This document shows, in pieces, positions 1 through 7,209 of a stretch of 59,895 nucleotides of DNA (position 1 is the stretch's first letter; each line of letters starts with the position of its first letter). The stretch covers positions 1 to 59,895 of the forward strand of contig JBBIMW010000012.1 in assembly GCA_037444185.1 (NCBI GenBank), given 5' to 3'. The notes under the pieces are model-generated. The model saw only the letters and a program-made list of their open reading frames with translations. It did no database searches and had not been told where the DNA came from. The translations under genes and the position numbers were made by a program. The stretch is from JAILZP01 sp037444185. GTDB lineage: Bacteria; Bacillota; Desulfotomaculia; Desulfotomaculales; Desulfocucumaceae.

Positions 1-100
1 TCCTTTTTTGTGGTTGTGGAATTGGTGCTATTTACCTGTAACTGCATAACTCATGCTTAATTATACACTTCTTTATAAAACAATATATACCTTAGGCCAG

Positions 101-165
101 AACAAATTCGCCCTTCGGGCGACTGGAATCCAGAATCCAGGAGTCAGAATCCAGAATAAAAGGAA
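101..165. repeat. Dispersed module A with CCAGAATCC repeats
   Basis: A short hairpin (CGCCCTTCGGGCG) is followed by repeated CCAGAATCC units and GTCAGAATCCAGAAT. The first ~40 bases recur almost exactly at 50342-50381, and the CCAGAATCC part recurs at 46922-46967, 13722-13737, 13791-13820 (opposite strand) and 53907-53924. All copies are between genes. Positions 168-215 then resemble the 3' end of the ~190-bp repeat that follows (TATCCACAA, AGCATAATTTCC). Bases 1-100 show nothing recognisable. Confidence 0.75.
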
Positions 166-216
166 CCTTATTTAATTTATCCACAAAACCTGTGAAAGCA
201 TAATTTCCCATACATC

Positions 217-407
217 AAGAAAAGCGATTTCATCGCCTAATAGCTAAAAAAGGTATCGCTTTTCTTGTTCGCCAGGGGCTGCCGCCCCTTCGACGGACGC
301 TGCGCGTCCTGAGCACCCCGCAATCGTAAGGGGGCGCACCCCCTTACAAACCCCCATGTATAGAAAACTTGTCCACAAATAATAATGCAAGCATAGTTTC
401 CTATACA
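217..407. repeat. ~190-bp structured dispersed repeat, copy 1
   Basis: The element opens with an inverted repeat (AAGAAAAGCGAT ... ATCGCTTTTCTT), continues with GC-rich hairpins (GGGGCTGCCGCCCC, GGACGCTGCGCGTCC, GGGGGCGCACCCCC) and closes with another inverted pair (GTATAGAAAACT ... AGTTTCCTATAC). Near-identical copies lie at 35180-35371 and 50149-50340. It has no convincing gene, although one minus-strand frame stays open in all three copies. It looks like a small non-autonomous, MITE- or REP-like intergenic element; how it moves is unknown. Confidence 0.85.
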
Positions 408-408
408 C

Positions 409-432
409 AAAAAAGCCGCCTTGGCGGGCGGC
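409..432 (-). terminator. Rho-independent terminator after ferredoxin gene
   Basis: On the minus strand GCCGCC and GGCGGC pair around a short loop and are followed by six Ts. It sits ~60 bases beyond the ferredoxin stop codon. The same design ends rodA at 46884-46907. Confidence 0.8.
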
Positions 433-435
433 TCG

Positions 436-469
436 GACCCCCATGCCACATGAATGTGGCATGGGGGTC
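436..469. repeat. Perfect hairpin module C
   Basis: GACCCCCATGCCACAT and ATGTGGCATGGGGGTC form a near-perfect inverted repeat with almost no loop. The left half recurs at 50382-50404 next to another copy of module A, so these hairpins seem to be exchanged as units between intergenic sites. Confidence 0.7.
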
Positions 470-492
470 CTGGTTCCATGTCCTACCGTTAT

Positions 493-873
493 TTATCCGT
501 GAATCAGCCCGGGCAGGCAGCGGGTACATACCCAAAGGCTTTCTCCGGCCCTGCGGCAGGGTATCACCGGGAAGTCGTCCTCACTCCCGCCGCAGCGGTG
601 GCACCGTTGCGGAATATATGTCCGGGGCCTGGACCGGAGGTGTTCGTGCACGGCCTCCTCGGAAAACTCTGCGGCTTCCCTTTCCTCCAGGGACAGTGCC
701 CCCTCGGGGCAGACCCCCAGGCAGAATCCGGCTCCGTCACACAGTTCATCCCTGACCACCCTGGCCTTTCCGTCAATTATCCCTATGGCTCCCTCGGCGC
801 AGGGTGACACGCACAGGCCGCAGCCGGTGCACCTGTTTTCATCTATCCTTACAATTTGGCGCTTTCTTTTCAT
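493..873 (-). CDS. Two-cluster 4Fe-4S ferredoxin with C-terminal Cys-rich tail
   Basis: A small cytoplasmic electron-transfer protein of about 126 residues. The first cluster motif is CTGCGLCVSPC with a matching C later; the second half has CDGAGFCLGVCPEG, where one of the usual cysteines is replaced (CDGAGFC rather than CxxCxxC), so the second cluster may be altered. The C-terminal part has two CxxC pairs (CHRC and CTRC) with an extra C between, like a zinc ribbon or extra metal site. The start at 873 is chosen because GGGAGGG lies 7 bases upstream; ATG at 876 is also possible. It is a lone gene with its own terminator. The redox partner is unknown. Confidence 0.75.
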   Translation of the reverse strand: MKRKRQIVRIDENRCTGCGLCVSPCAEGAIGIIDGKARVVRDELCDGAGFCLGVCPEGALSLEEREAAEFSEEAVHEHLRSRPRTYIPQRCHRCGGSEDDFPVIPCRRAGESLWVCTRCLPGLIHG

Positions 874-1131
874 CATGCAGCCCTCCCGCCCTATAATTAT
901 AAACATTATCACCTGCATCCTATTTTTTATCTGTGAGTGACGCCGAAAAAAACAGTGATGTTGGTCACAATTCAAACCCCGGCTTTCATTGGAGGCTGTA
1001 GGCAGTCTTGTCCGCAGCCCCTGTTCTGCCGGCTTAAAAAGTTATACAATTAAACCATGAAATATAATCGTCATTTTTAGAATATATGCACTGGACTTTA
1101 GAATCAAATAGTCTTGGGGGGGGTAAATCAC

Positions 1132-1536
1132 CTGAACTATCTGTACATAGGAGCAGGCGGATTCCTGGGAACAATATCCAGGTACGCCATCGAAAAAAAA
1201 ATTGTTTTAATGACGACTGATTTCCCCGCCAGCACTTTCACGGCAAATATAGCCGGCAGCCTGTTGATAGGATTTATTATGACCCTGGCACTGGAACGGC
1301 CGGCCTTCAGCCCCAATGTGCGGATGGGCATGACAACTGGATTTCTCGGCGGATTGACCACGTTCTCCACATACACCCACCAAACATTGCTCCTTCTGGA
1401 AAGAGGAAAGCCGATCCTGGCGTTAATGTACAGCTTGGCAAGCGTATTTTTTTGTCTGCTGGCGGTATGGCTGGGTATTACGCTGGCCAGGGCCGTTTCC
1501 CGCCTGTCCGGAAGAATGGGGGTCAAAAGTCGGTGA
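1132..1536 (+). CDS. fluC: Fluoride channel FluC/CrcB, first subunit
   Basis: A small membrane protein of the FluC family, which exports fluoride through a dual-topology dimer. It has the family's GGFLGTISRY start, NIAGSLLIGF and the GFLGGLTTFSTY segment with the phenylalanines that line the pore, and about four membrane helices. The likely start is CTG at 1132: a run of Gs lies 8 bases upstream, and the protein would then begin NYLYIGAGGF just as its partner begins NCIFVGLGGF. TTG at 1114 lies inside the G run and is less likely. It overlaps the second fluC by GTGA, so the two are co-translated, probably as a heterodimer. No fluoride riboswitch was recognised upstream. Confidence 0.88.
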   Translation: MNYLYIGAGGFLGTISRYAIEKKIVLMTTDFPASTFTANIAGSLLIGFIMTLALERPAFSPNVRMGMTTGFLGGLTTFSTYTHQTLLLLERGKPILALMYSLASVFFCLLAVWLGITLARAVSRLSGRMGVKSR

Positions 1537-1913
1537 ACTGTATTTTTGTGGGTCTGGGAGGATTTTTGGGGGCCGTGGCCAGGTTTGCCGTAATCAAGTT
1601 AATCAATGACAGAGTCGGAATTTCTTTTCCCGCAGGAACCTGGGCGGTGAACATCACCGGATCATTTTTGCTTGGTTTCCTCATGAGCATGGGCCTAAAC
1701 CATGCAGACCAGATTGGTTACGATTTAAAACTCGCTCTGACAACAGGCTTTCTGGGTTCCTACACCACCTTCTCCGCCTTCTCCTACGAAACCTGCCAAT
1801 TAATCCGGGGCGGGAAATTTTTGACGGCGCTGTCTTACGTCGCCGCCAGCGTCGGATGCGGGCTGGGGGCGGCCTGGTCCGGCATGGCGGCCTTCAAGCA
1901 CCTGTTGCGCTGA
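1533..1913 (+). CDS. fluC: Fluoride channel FluC/CrcB, second subunit
   Basis: Second FluC paralogue of about 126 residues, with GGFLGAVARF, NITGSFLLGF and GFLGSYTTFSAF. The GTG start at 1533 overlaps the stop of the upstream gene (GTGA), a typical sign of translational coupling. Paired fluC genes are common in Gram-positive bacteria, where each subunit inserts with opposite orientation. Longer frames that start within the first gene are not supported by a ribosome binding site. Confidence 0.88.
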   Translation: MNCIFVGLGGFLGAVARFAVIKLINDRVGISFPAGTWAVNITGSFLLGFLMSMGLNHADQIGYDLKLALTTGFLGSYTTFSAFSYETCQLIRGGKFLTALSYVAASVGCGLGAAWSGMAAFKHLLR

Positions 1914-1948
1914 CGAAAATAATATTGCACAGAGAGCCCTCCTGAAAA

Positions 1949-2401
1949 CTATTCCGCATCTTCTCTGATTAATTCCAGGATTCTGGTGTATATGCCGTGC
2001 AACGACTCCAGGTCCTCTTCGGGCAACCTGCCCAGGAAGCCGTATATCACCTCTCTTCTCCTCCTTACAGCCTCCTCCAGCACCTCCCCGCCGGTGGCTG
2101 TCAGCTCAAGCCACACCAGCCTCCTGTCAGTCTCGGACCTGTTTCTGGAGATATACCCCATTTTGGTCAGCCGGTCCGACATGGAGGTTATGGCACTCAA
2201 TGACACCCCCATGGACTCCGCCACCTCGGATACCGTTGCCGGCCCGGAAGAGAGCCTTTTCAGCAGGAAGTACTGGGGGTGGGTGAGGTTCTGTTCGCCT
2301 TGAAAAATCTTGAATGTTATCCTCCTGGCCACCTCCAGGATCACCTCATCCAGCTTTTTCAGCCTTTCCTCTTTTTCCGGGGAAATGCAGCCGCTGTTCA
2401 A
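1949..2401 (-). CDS. MarR-family transcriptional regulator
   Basis: A 150-residue winged-helix dimeric repressor. The DNA-binding part reads PATVSEVAESMGVSLSAITSMSDRLTKMGYISR (split here as helix-turn-helix plus wing) with the conserved DRR of the wing at SETDRRLVW. Helices at both ends form the dimer. It starts with TTG at 2401, with GGGGAGGG 6 bases upstream; a nearby ATG is followed at once by a stop. It lies tail-to-tail with fluC and reads away from the rubrerythrin gene. A palindrome over its own promoter suggests self-regulation. The ligand cannot be read from the sequence. Confidence 0.88.
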   Translation of the reverse strand: MNSGCISPEKEERLKKLDEVILEVARRITFKIFQGEQNLTHPQYFLLKRLSSGPATVSEVAESMGVSLSAITSMSDRLTKMGYISRNRSETDRRLVWLELTATGGEVLEEAVRRRREVIYGFLGRLPEEDLESLHGIYTRILELIREDAE

Positions 2402-2475
2402 ACCATTCCCTCCCCATCCACCGCTGAAACGGCACCTGGAGAATCACTCCGAATATATTAAAGATGCAAAATGTT

Positions 2476-2514
2476 TACTTAGTTAAGTATATGGTCGACT
2501 GAAACCGCTGTCAA
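2476..2514 (-). promoter_or_regulatory. Sigma-A promoter with palindromic operator for the MarR gene
   Basis: On the minus strand TTGACA (2514-2509) and TATACT (2491-2486) are 17 bases apart, close to the vegetative consensus. A perfect inverted repeat TACTTA-GT-TAAGTA (2476-2489) overlaps the -10 box. A MarR dimer bound there would block RNA polymerase, so self-repression is the simple reading. Confidence 0.72.
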
Positions 2515-2533
2515 ATGTTTTTCAAGCCGGGCG

Positions 2534-2564
2534 GACAGGGGCGCCACCAAGGGGCGCCCCTGTC
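2534..2564 (-). terminator. Strong 12-bp hairpin after rubrerythrin gene
   Basis: GACAGGGGCGCC pairs perfectly with GGCGCCCCTGTC around a 7-base loop, 10 bases past the rubrerythrin stop. No run of Ts follows on the minus strand, so it may stabilise the mRNA 3' end rather than act as a classic terminator. Confidence 0.5.
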
Positions 2565-2573
2565 AAGGCAAAA

Positions 2574-3107
2574 TTAATAATTACGGCACATCAGCTCAAA
2601 AAAAGCCCTGGGGTGATCGCACACCGGACATACCTCCGGCGCTTCCTGCCCGTTATGGACGTGACCGCAGTTGCAGCACTTCCACTCGGCCACCCCGTCC
2701 TTTTTAAAAACTCCGCCCTTTTCAAGGTTTTCCAGCAGCTTGCGGTACCTCTGGTCGTGCTCCTTTTCTATGGCCGCCAAGCCCTTGAAAATGTCTGCAA
2801 TCTGGGCGAAGCCCTCTTCCCTGGCCACCGCCTCGAATTCCTTGTACATTGATGTCCACTCGTAATTTTCTCCCTCGGCCGCCATTTTAAGATTCTGCCC
2901 CGTGTCTTTTATGCCGCCGACAAGCTTCAGCAGCACTTTGGCGTGTTCTTTTTCATTATTGGCCGTTTCTTCAAAAAACTCGGCTATCTGCTGATAGCCC
3001 TCTTTTTTGGCCACCGAGGCAAAAAAGGTGTACTTGTTGCGGGCCTGGGACTCGCCGGCAAAGGCCGCCATGATATTGGCCCAGGTCCTGCTTCCCTTCA
3101 GTTCCAT
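2574..3107 (-). CDS. rbr: Rubrerythrin
   Basis: Non-haem di-iron peroxidase that reduces hydrogen peroxide in the cytoplasm of anaerobes. The N-terminal four-helix part carries the iron ligands (ESQARNKY, EETANNEKEH and later AAIEKEHDQRY), and the C-terminal rubredoxin domain carries CCNCGHVH ... CPVCDHP. Length of 177 residues fits the family. The ATG at 3107 is preceded by AAAGGAG at 8 bases; upstream methionines are not needed. It is a single gene between a MarR regulator and a TtcA-like gene. Confidence 0.95.
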   Translation of the reverse strand: MELKGSRTWANIMAAFAGESQARNKYTFFASVAKKEGYQQIAEFFEETANNEKEHAKVLLKLVGGIKDTGQNLKMAAEGENYEWTSMYKEFEAVAREEGFAQIADIFKGLAAIEKEHDQRYRKLLENLEKGGVFKKDGVAEWKCCNCGHVHNGQEAPEVCPVCDHPRAFFELMCRNY

Positions 3108-3291
3108 GGAAGTCACTCCTTTCATCATCAATCAGGCCGGCCTTCCAGACTCTCCGGAATTGCCTGCCGGTTACAGTATTGCTCAATATTCTCCATAATT
3201 ATCCCGACTCCTTCCCCGTCCCCGGGTATATTCCCTTCCTTCCAGTTCTGTCTATTGTCTCCCGGCGGAATAAGGATTGCAGAAGGATGCC

Positions 3292-4056
3292 TCAGTTGAC
3301 CTTTTTGCTCCGCGGCGTCCGGGGCAGCGCCCCGGGCCACAAATTCTTCAGATCGGCCGTCTGCAGGGCTGAAAGCACCTTCTCCCTCAGGTCCGGATAC
3401 CTGGACCTGAGTCCGGACACCAGTTTTTTCACTTCCTCCCGCTTGGTCATGCCGCTGACCGGGCAGGGGTTTTCAATCACCGGGACCTTTTCCATCACGG
3501 CCAGCTCCTTCACCGCTTCCTGTCCAAGGTACACCAAGGGCCTGATCATGTGCAGCCCGGTCCTGTCAAGAAATGTATTGGGGGAAAAGGTCTTAAACTG
3601 CCCGGTATACAAAAGGCTCACAAAAAAAGTGTCCACCACGTCGTCCAAATGGTGTCCCAGGGCCACCCTGTTGCACCCCATGCCCAGGGCCAAATCGTTC
3701 AGGGCCCCCCTCCTCAAAGTTGAGCACAGGGCGCAGGGATTTTTTTCATTTCTCACGTCGAACACTATTTGCCCGATGTCCGTGGACTGGTACCGGAAGG
3801 GTATTTCCAGCCGGCGGCAGAACTCCGCCAGGGGAGAGATGTCCATGCCGAAACCCAGGTCAAGGAAAACGCCGTATATTTCAAACTTTACCGGGGTGGT
3901 GCGCCTGACCGCGTCCAATATGTATAAAAGCACCCCGCTGTCCTTCCCTCCGGAAAGGCCCACCGCCACCCCGTCGCCGCCGGAAATCATGCCATAATCA
4001 ACTATGGCCCTTTTTACCCTGGCCAGGGCCCACTTCCTGAAATCCTTTTTCCCCAC
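3292..4056 (-). CDS. TtcA-like tRNA 2-thiolation ATPase
   Basis: PP-loop ATPase of the TtcA/TilS superfamily. The SGGKDS loop at residues 35-40 binds ATP, CALC and ENPCP supply the cysteines expected for the iron-sulfur cluster of TtcA-type enzymes, and GHHLDDVVDT is the conserved LDD motif. The family adds sulfur to tRNA (C32 in Enterobacteria); the exact target here is not known. It starts with GTG at 4056 behind AGGGGAG. About 180 bases separate it from rubrerythrin, so co-transcription is unsure. Confidence 0.82.
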   Translation of the reverse strand: MGKKDFRKWALARVKRAIVDYGMISGGDGVAVGLSGGKDSGVLLYILDAVRRTTPVKFEIYGVFLDLGFGMDISPLAEFCRRLEIPFRYQSTDIGQIVFDVRNEKNPCALCSTLRRGALNDLALGMGCNRVALGHHLDDVVDTFFVSLLYTGQFKTFSPNTFLDRTGLHMIRPLVYLGQEAVKELAVMEKVPVIENPCPVSGMTKREEVKKLVSGLRSRYPDLREKVLSALQTADLKNLWPGALPRTPRSKKVN

Positions 4057-4277
4057 CCGCTCCGCTCCCCTTTGCTGCAGTCCCGCAGCTGATAAACATT
4101 ATTTGAATTTTACATTGATTTCATTGAAGTTACCCATACAAAAAAATTTTACTATAAAAAGGATCGTTTTAAAATACATAGAATACTTGATTATAGTCGA
4201 AATATAGTGATATTTGATGACGATTGGCGAAATTCATCACAAACCATCGGCGCGAAAAGTCTGTTGAAGGAGGCGAG

Positions 4278-4331
4278 ATGAACCAAAAGTTAAAGGTGTG
4301 TAACAGGCCGGGGAGATTTCACGCAAACTGA
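4278..4331 (+). CDS. Possible 17-residue leader peptide upstream of chemotaxis gene
   Basis: ATG at 4278 follows a strong GAAGGAGG with a 5-base gap and opens a 17-codon frame (MNQKLKVCNRPGRFHAN) that stops 22 bases before the chemoreceptor. It is basic and not like any known protein. It could be a regulatory leader or a chance frame. The ~220 bases upstream (4057-4277) are AT-rich and hold no other recognised feature; no c-di-GMP aptamer was found there. Confidence 0.35.
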   Translation: MNQKLKVCNRPGRFHAN

Positions 4332-4353
4332 TTTTATAGGAGGCTCAAATACA

Positions 4354-5943
4354 ATGAAATTGAGAATAGGAACAAAGATTGCATCGGGATTTCTGGTCAT
4401 GCTGGCATTGATTGTGGCTCTGGGGATTTCATCTTTTTATTTCACCGGAACCATTCAGAAAGACATGGCAAACATGAAGACGGTGCAGGAAAGGCTTTTG
4501 CTGCAGAAAGAAATAGAAACGTCTTTTTATCTTTCCATCGCCGGGGCCCGGGGCTATATAGCCTACGGCAGGGATAGCTTCAAAGATGCCTACAGCAAAG
4601 AAATGAACAGGGTGCTGGAAATGGAGAAACGCCTTCTGGAGATCAGTGCTCCCGAAAAAAGGCAGGAAGTGCAAAAATTAATTGATACCACCACCAATTT
4701 CCACAATGCCGTCTCCAAGAACCTGGTTCCCGCGGTGGAGAAACAGCACAAGGCCCAGGACCAGCAAGCCATGATCGCCGCCCGGGACGAGGTGATGAAA
4801 ATAGCCGGCACCCTTACCCCCGTCACCGGCCAGATCACCGAAACACTGAAGGGGCTGGTGGACGCCAATACCAAAAAACTCGATGAGGCGTACCATCATG
4901 TTGACAAAAGCATCTCCGGAGTCAAATCCACTTCCGTCATCATGACCGCCGCCGCCGTACTGGCGGGACTAATACTGAGTTTTTTCATCACCAGATCCAT
5001 AAGGAACCCCGTGCTGAGACTGGCCGCCGGCGCTGAAGGATTCGCCCGGGGGGATTTCACCGGCCAAATCAACATTAAGACATCCGACGAGGTGGGGGAC
5101 CTGGCCGTATCATTCAACAACATGGCCGGCCAACTGAGGGCCCTTGTCTCGGACATGGCCACCAACGCCCAGAATCTGGCCGCCCACAGCCAGGAACTGG
5201 CCGCGTCGGCGGAAGAGGTCAGCGCCACTGTGGAGGAGAATGCCAGCACCACCACCGAGGTGGCCGCCATGGCCGACAAAAGCATGGAAAACGCCGCCAT
5301 CACCGCCCTCGAATCGAAAAAAGTGCTGGAGGTCGCCAGCACCGGAGGCGAAATAGTAAATCAGACCATCAACAAAATAAAGTCCATTTCCGAATCCACC
5401 GCCCAGGTCAACACCTCCCTGCAAAGCCTGGGGGATCTGTCTGTGAAGATAGGAAACATAACGGACGTGATCACCGGCATAGCCGACCAAACCAATCTGC
5501 TGGCCCTAAACGCCGCCATTGAGGCCGCCCGGGCTGGTGAACAGGGAAGGGGATTCGCCGTGGTGGCCGAAGAGGTGAGAAAGCTGGCCGAGCAGTCGGC
5601 CGGAGCGGCAAAGGAAATAGGGCAGTTAATCACCCGTATCCAGACCGGGGTTGACGTTTCCATCCGGCTGATGGAGCAGGGCACCGCCGAAGTGGACGAG
5701 GGAGTGAAGCTGGCCGGCCGGGCCGAAACCGCCCTCGGGGAGATAACCCAGGCGATAAACCGCAACATTGCCCTGGTGGAGGAAATAGCCCAGGGGTCCC
5801 GGCAAACCAGCGAAGGGACTCAGCAACTATCGGCCAGCAATGAGCAGATCACTTCCACCATTGAACAGGTGGCCGCCGCCGCCCAGGAACTTTCAGAAAT
5901 CGCCGGCAGGCTGCAGACCTCCGTGGCCATGTTCAAAATATAA
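4354..5943 (+). CDS. Methyl-accepting chemotaxis protein
   Basis: Transmembrane chemoreceptor of 529 residues. Helix one spans about residues 7-29, followed by a ~160-residue extracytoplasmic helical bundle (4HB type), helix two at about 192-214, HAMP from about 215, and a long coiled-coil signalling domain ending in the conserved tip IADQTNLLALNAAIEAA (split motif, continuing RAGEQGRGFAVVA). It senses an unknown ligand and controls CheA. ATG at 4354 has AGGAGG 9 bases upstream. A strong terminator follows, so it is a single-gene unit. Confidence 0.95.
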   Translation: MKLRIGTKIASGFLVMLALIVALGISSFYFTGTIQKDMANMKTVQERLLLQKEIETSFYLSIAGARGYIAYGRDSFKDAYSKEMNRVLEMEKRLLEISAPEKRQEVQKLIDTTTNFHNAVSKNLVPAVEKQHKAQDQQAMIAARDEVMKIAGTLTPVTGQITETLKGLVDANTKKLDEAYHHVDKSISGVKSTSVIMTAAAVLAGLILSFFITRSIRNPVLRLAAGAEGFARGDFTGQINIKTSDEVGDLAVSFNNMAGQLRALVSDMATNAQNLAAHSQELAASAEEVSATVEENASTTTEVAAMADKSMENAAITALESKKVLEVASTGGEIVNQTINKIKSISESTAQVNTSLQSLGDLSVKIGNITDVITGIADQTNLLALNAAIEAARAGEQGRGFAVVAEEVRKLAEQSAGAAKEIGQLITRIQTGVDVSIRLMEQGTAEVDEGVKLAGRAETALGEITQAINRNIALVEEIAQGSRQTSEGTQQLSASNEQITSTIEQVAAAAQELSEIAGRLQTSVAMFKI

Positions 5944-5946
5944 AAA

Positions 5947-5979
5947 TGCCGCCCGTGCGGGCGGCAAAGGGATTTTTAT
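5947..5979 (+). terminator. Terminator after chemoreceptor gene
   Basis: TGCCGCCC and GGGCGGCA pair around a four-base loop, followed by a T-rich stretch (TTTTTATA). It lies 3 bases after the stop codon and separates this gene from the convergent protease gene. Confidence 0.85.
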
Positions 5980-6000
5980 AATGGGGCTGCGGGAAAACAA

Positions 6001-7140
6001 TCACCCGCGGCCCTTCTCACCCATGGTGACCGACACATTCACCCTTTTCCCGCCCCGGTACAGTGTGACTTCCACCTTCTGTCCCGGTTTCAGCTTCCCC
6101 ACCAGGGAAGTGAGGTCATCGGCGGTGGCAACCTTGCTGTGGCCTATTTCAACGATCACGTCCCCCTGGGTGATGCCTGCGCTGTCCGCCGGCCCCCCCT
6201 CCACCACCGAAGTGACCAGAACCCCCTCAGTGACTCCCAGCCTTAAATATTGGGCGCTTTCCTTGTTAATACTCTGGATATATACCCCCAGCCAGGGGCG
6301 GGTTATTTTGCCCTGATTGATCAAGGCGTCCAGCACCGGGCGCACCGTGCCGGCGGGAATGGCGAACCCTATTCCCTGGGCCGAGGCGCTCACGGCGGTG
6401 TTAATGCCCACCACCTGTCCCTTCATGTTCAGCAGCGGCCCGCCGCTGTTGCCGGGATTGATGGAGGCGTCGGTCTGCAAAAGGTTTTTATACTGCCTGT
6501 CCTGAACGGCGATGGGGCGGCCCTTGGCGCTGATCACCCCCACGGTGACGGTGTGGTCCAGACCCTGGGGGTTTCCGATGGCGATGGCCCACTCTCCCAC
6601 CCTGACGGCGTCGGAATCCCCCAGCTCCAGGACGGGCAGATCCCCCTCGGCATTTATTTTCAGCACGGCCAGGTCCAACTCGAAATCGGACCCCACCAGC
6701 TTGGCAGGAACCGGTTTTTTACCGGTCATGGTCACCTCGATTTTGGCGGCGCCGCTGATCACATGTTCATTGGTGAGGATGTAGCCGTCCTTGCTGATAA
6801 TGAACCCCGAGCCCATGCCGGTGGTGTACCTCGGTCCCAGGCCCCTGGGTATCCGGTTGCCGAAAAAATCCCGGAAGAAGGGGTCGTTAAAAAACGGGTC
6901 GAAGAACCGGTCCCTGGATTCCACCGTGGTCTGAATCATAACCACCGCAGGGCTGGTTTTTTCCACAATGTCCGCGATCAGTCCGGTTCCCACAGGGTTT
7001 GCCGGGCTTACCGCGGCGGGCTGGGTGGTGGCGGTGGAAGGGCCGGCGGGAAACAGATAATAGGCTGCCCCCATCATCAAAACGCCGGTTAGAAAAGCCG
7101 CAATCAAGTACAGTCCGGATCTCGGCCTGCTGGAATACAC
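6001..7140 (-). CDS. HtrA/DegP-type serine protease, membrane-anchored
   Basis: Quality-control protease acting outside the membrane. A short basic N-terminus and one helix (about residues 10-30) anchor it. The trypsin-like domain shows the triad H126 (TNEHVI), D156 (ELDLAVL) and S232 (NPGNSGGPL). A single PDZ domain fills about residues 280-375 and binds substrate C-termini. A Phe-rich loop at about 79-93 (RFFDPFFNDPFFRDFF) matches the loop that regulates HtrA trimers. It starts with GTG at 7140 behind GGGGAGG. The downstream neighbour is a convergent chemoreceptor gene. Confidence 0.93.
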   Translation of the reverse strand: MYSSRPRSGLYLIAAFLTGVLMMGAAYYLFPAGPSTATTQPAAVSPANPVGTGLIADIVEKTSPAVVMIQTTVESRDRFFDPFFNDPFFRDFFGNRIPRGLGPRYTTGMGSGFIISKDGYILTNEHVISGAAKIEVTMTGKKPVPAKLVGSDFELDLAVLKINAEGDLPVLELGDSDAVRVGEWAIAIGNPQGLDHTVTVGVISAKGRPIAVQDRQYKNLLQTDASINPGNSGGPLLNMKGQVVGINTAVSASAQGIGFAIPAGTVRPVLDALINQGKITRPWLGVYIQSINKESAQYLRLGVTEGVLVTSVVEGGPADSAGITQGDVIVEIGHSKVATADDLTSLVGKLKPGQKVEVTLYRGGKRVNVSVTMGEKGRG

Positions 7141-7209
7141 GTCTCAAGCCTCCCCCATTATTTTATTAAACTTCTATAAAAATATATTAATAAACGGATC
7201 CTTGCTCAA

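Noticed and set aside
237..479. Open frames on the minus strand inside all three ~190-bp repeats (sharing a stretch like GVCKGVRPLTIAG)
   Set aside because: The frame is carried by the hairpin sequence of the repeat, begins and ends differently in each copy, and has no ribosome site. It is best treated as repeat DNA.
975..1131. Fluoride riboswitch upstream of the fluC pair
   Set aside because: The conserved crcB-motif blocks were not found; only an imperfect GGAGGCTG/CAGCCCC pairing is visible.
4200..4353. c-di-GMP aptamer upstream of the chemoreceptor, suggested by ACAAACC and ACGCAAACTG pieces
   Set aside because: GGCAAACC, the GAAA tetraloop stem and the closing GGTTGCC are missing or in the wrong order, unlike the clear aptamer at 28282-28366.
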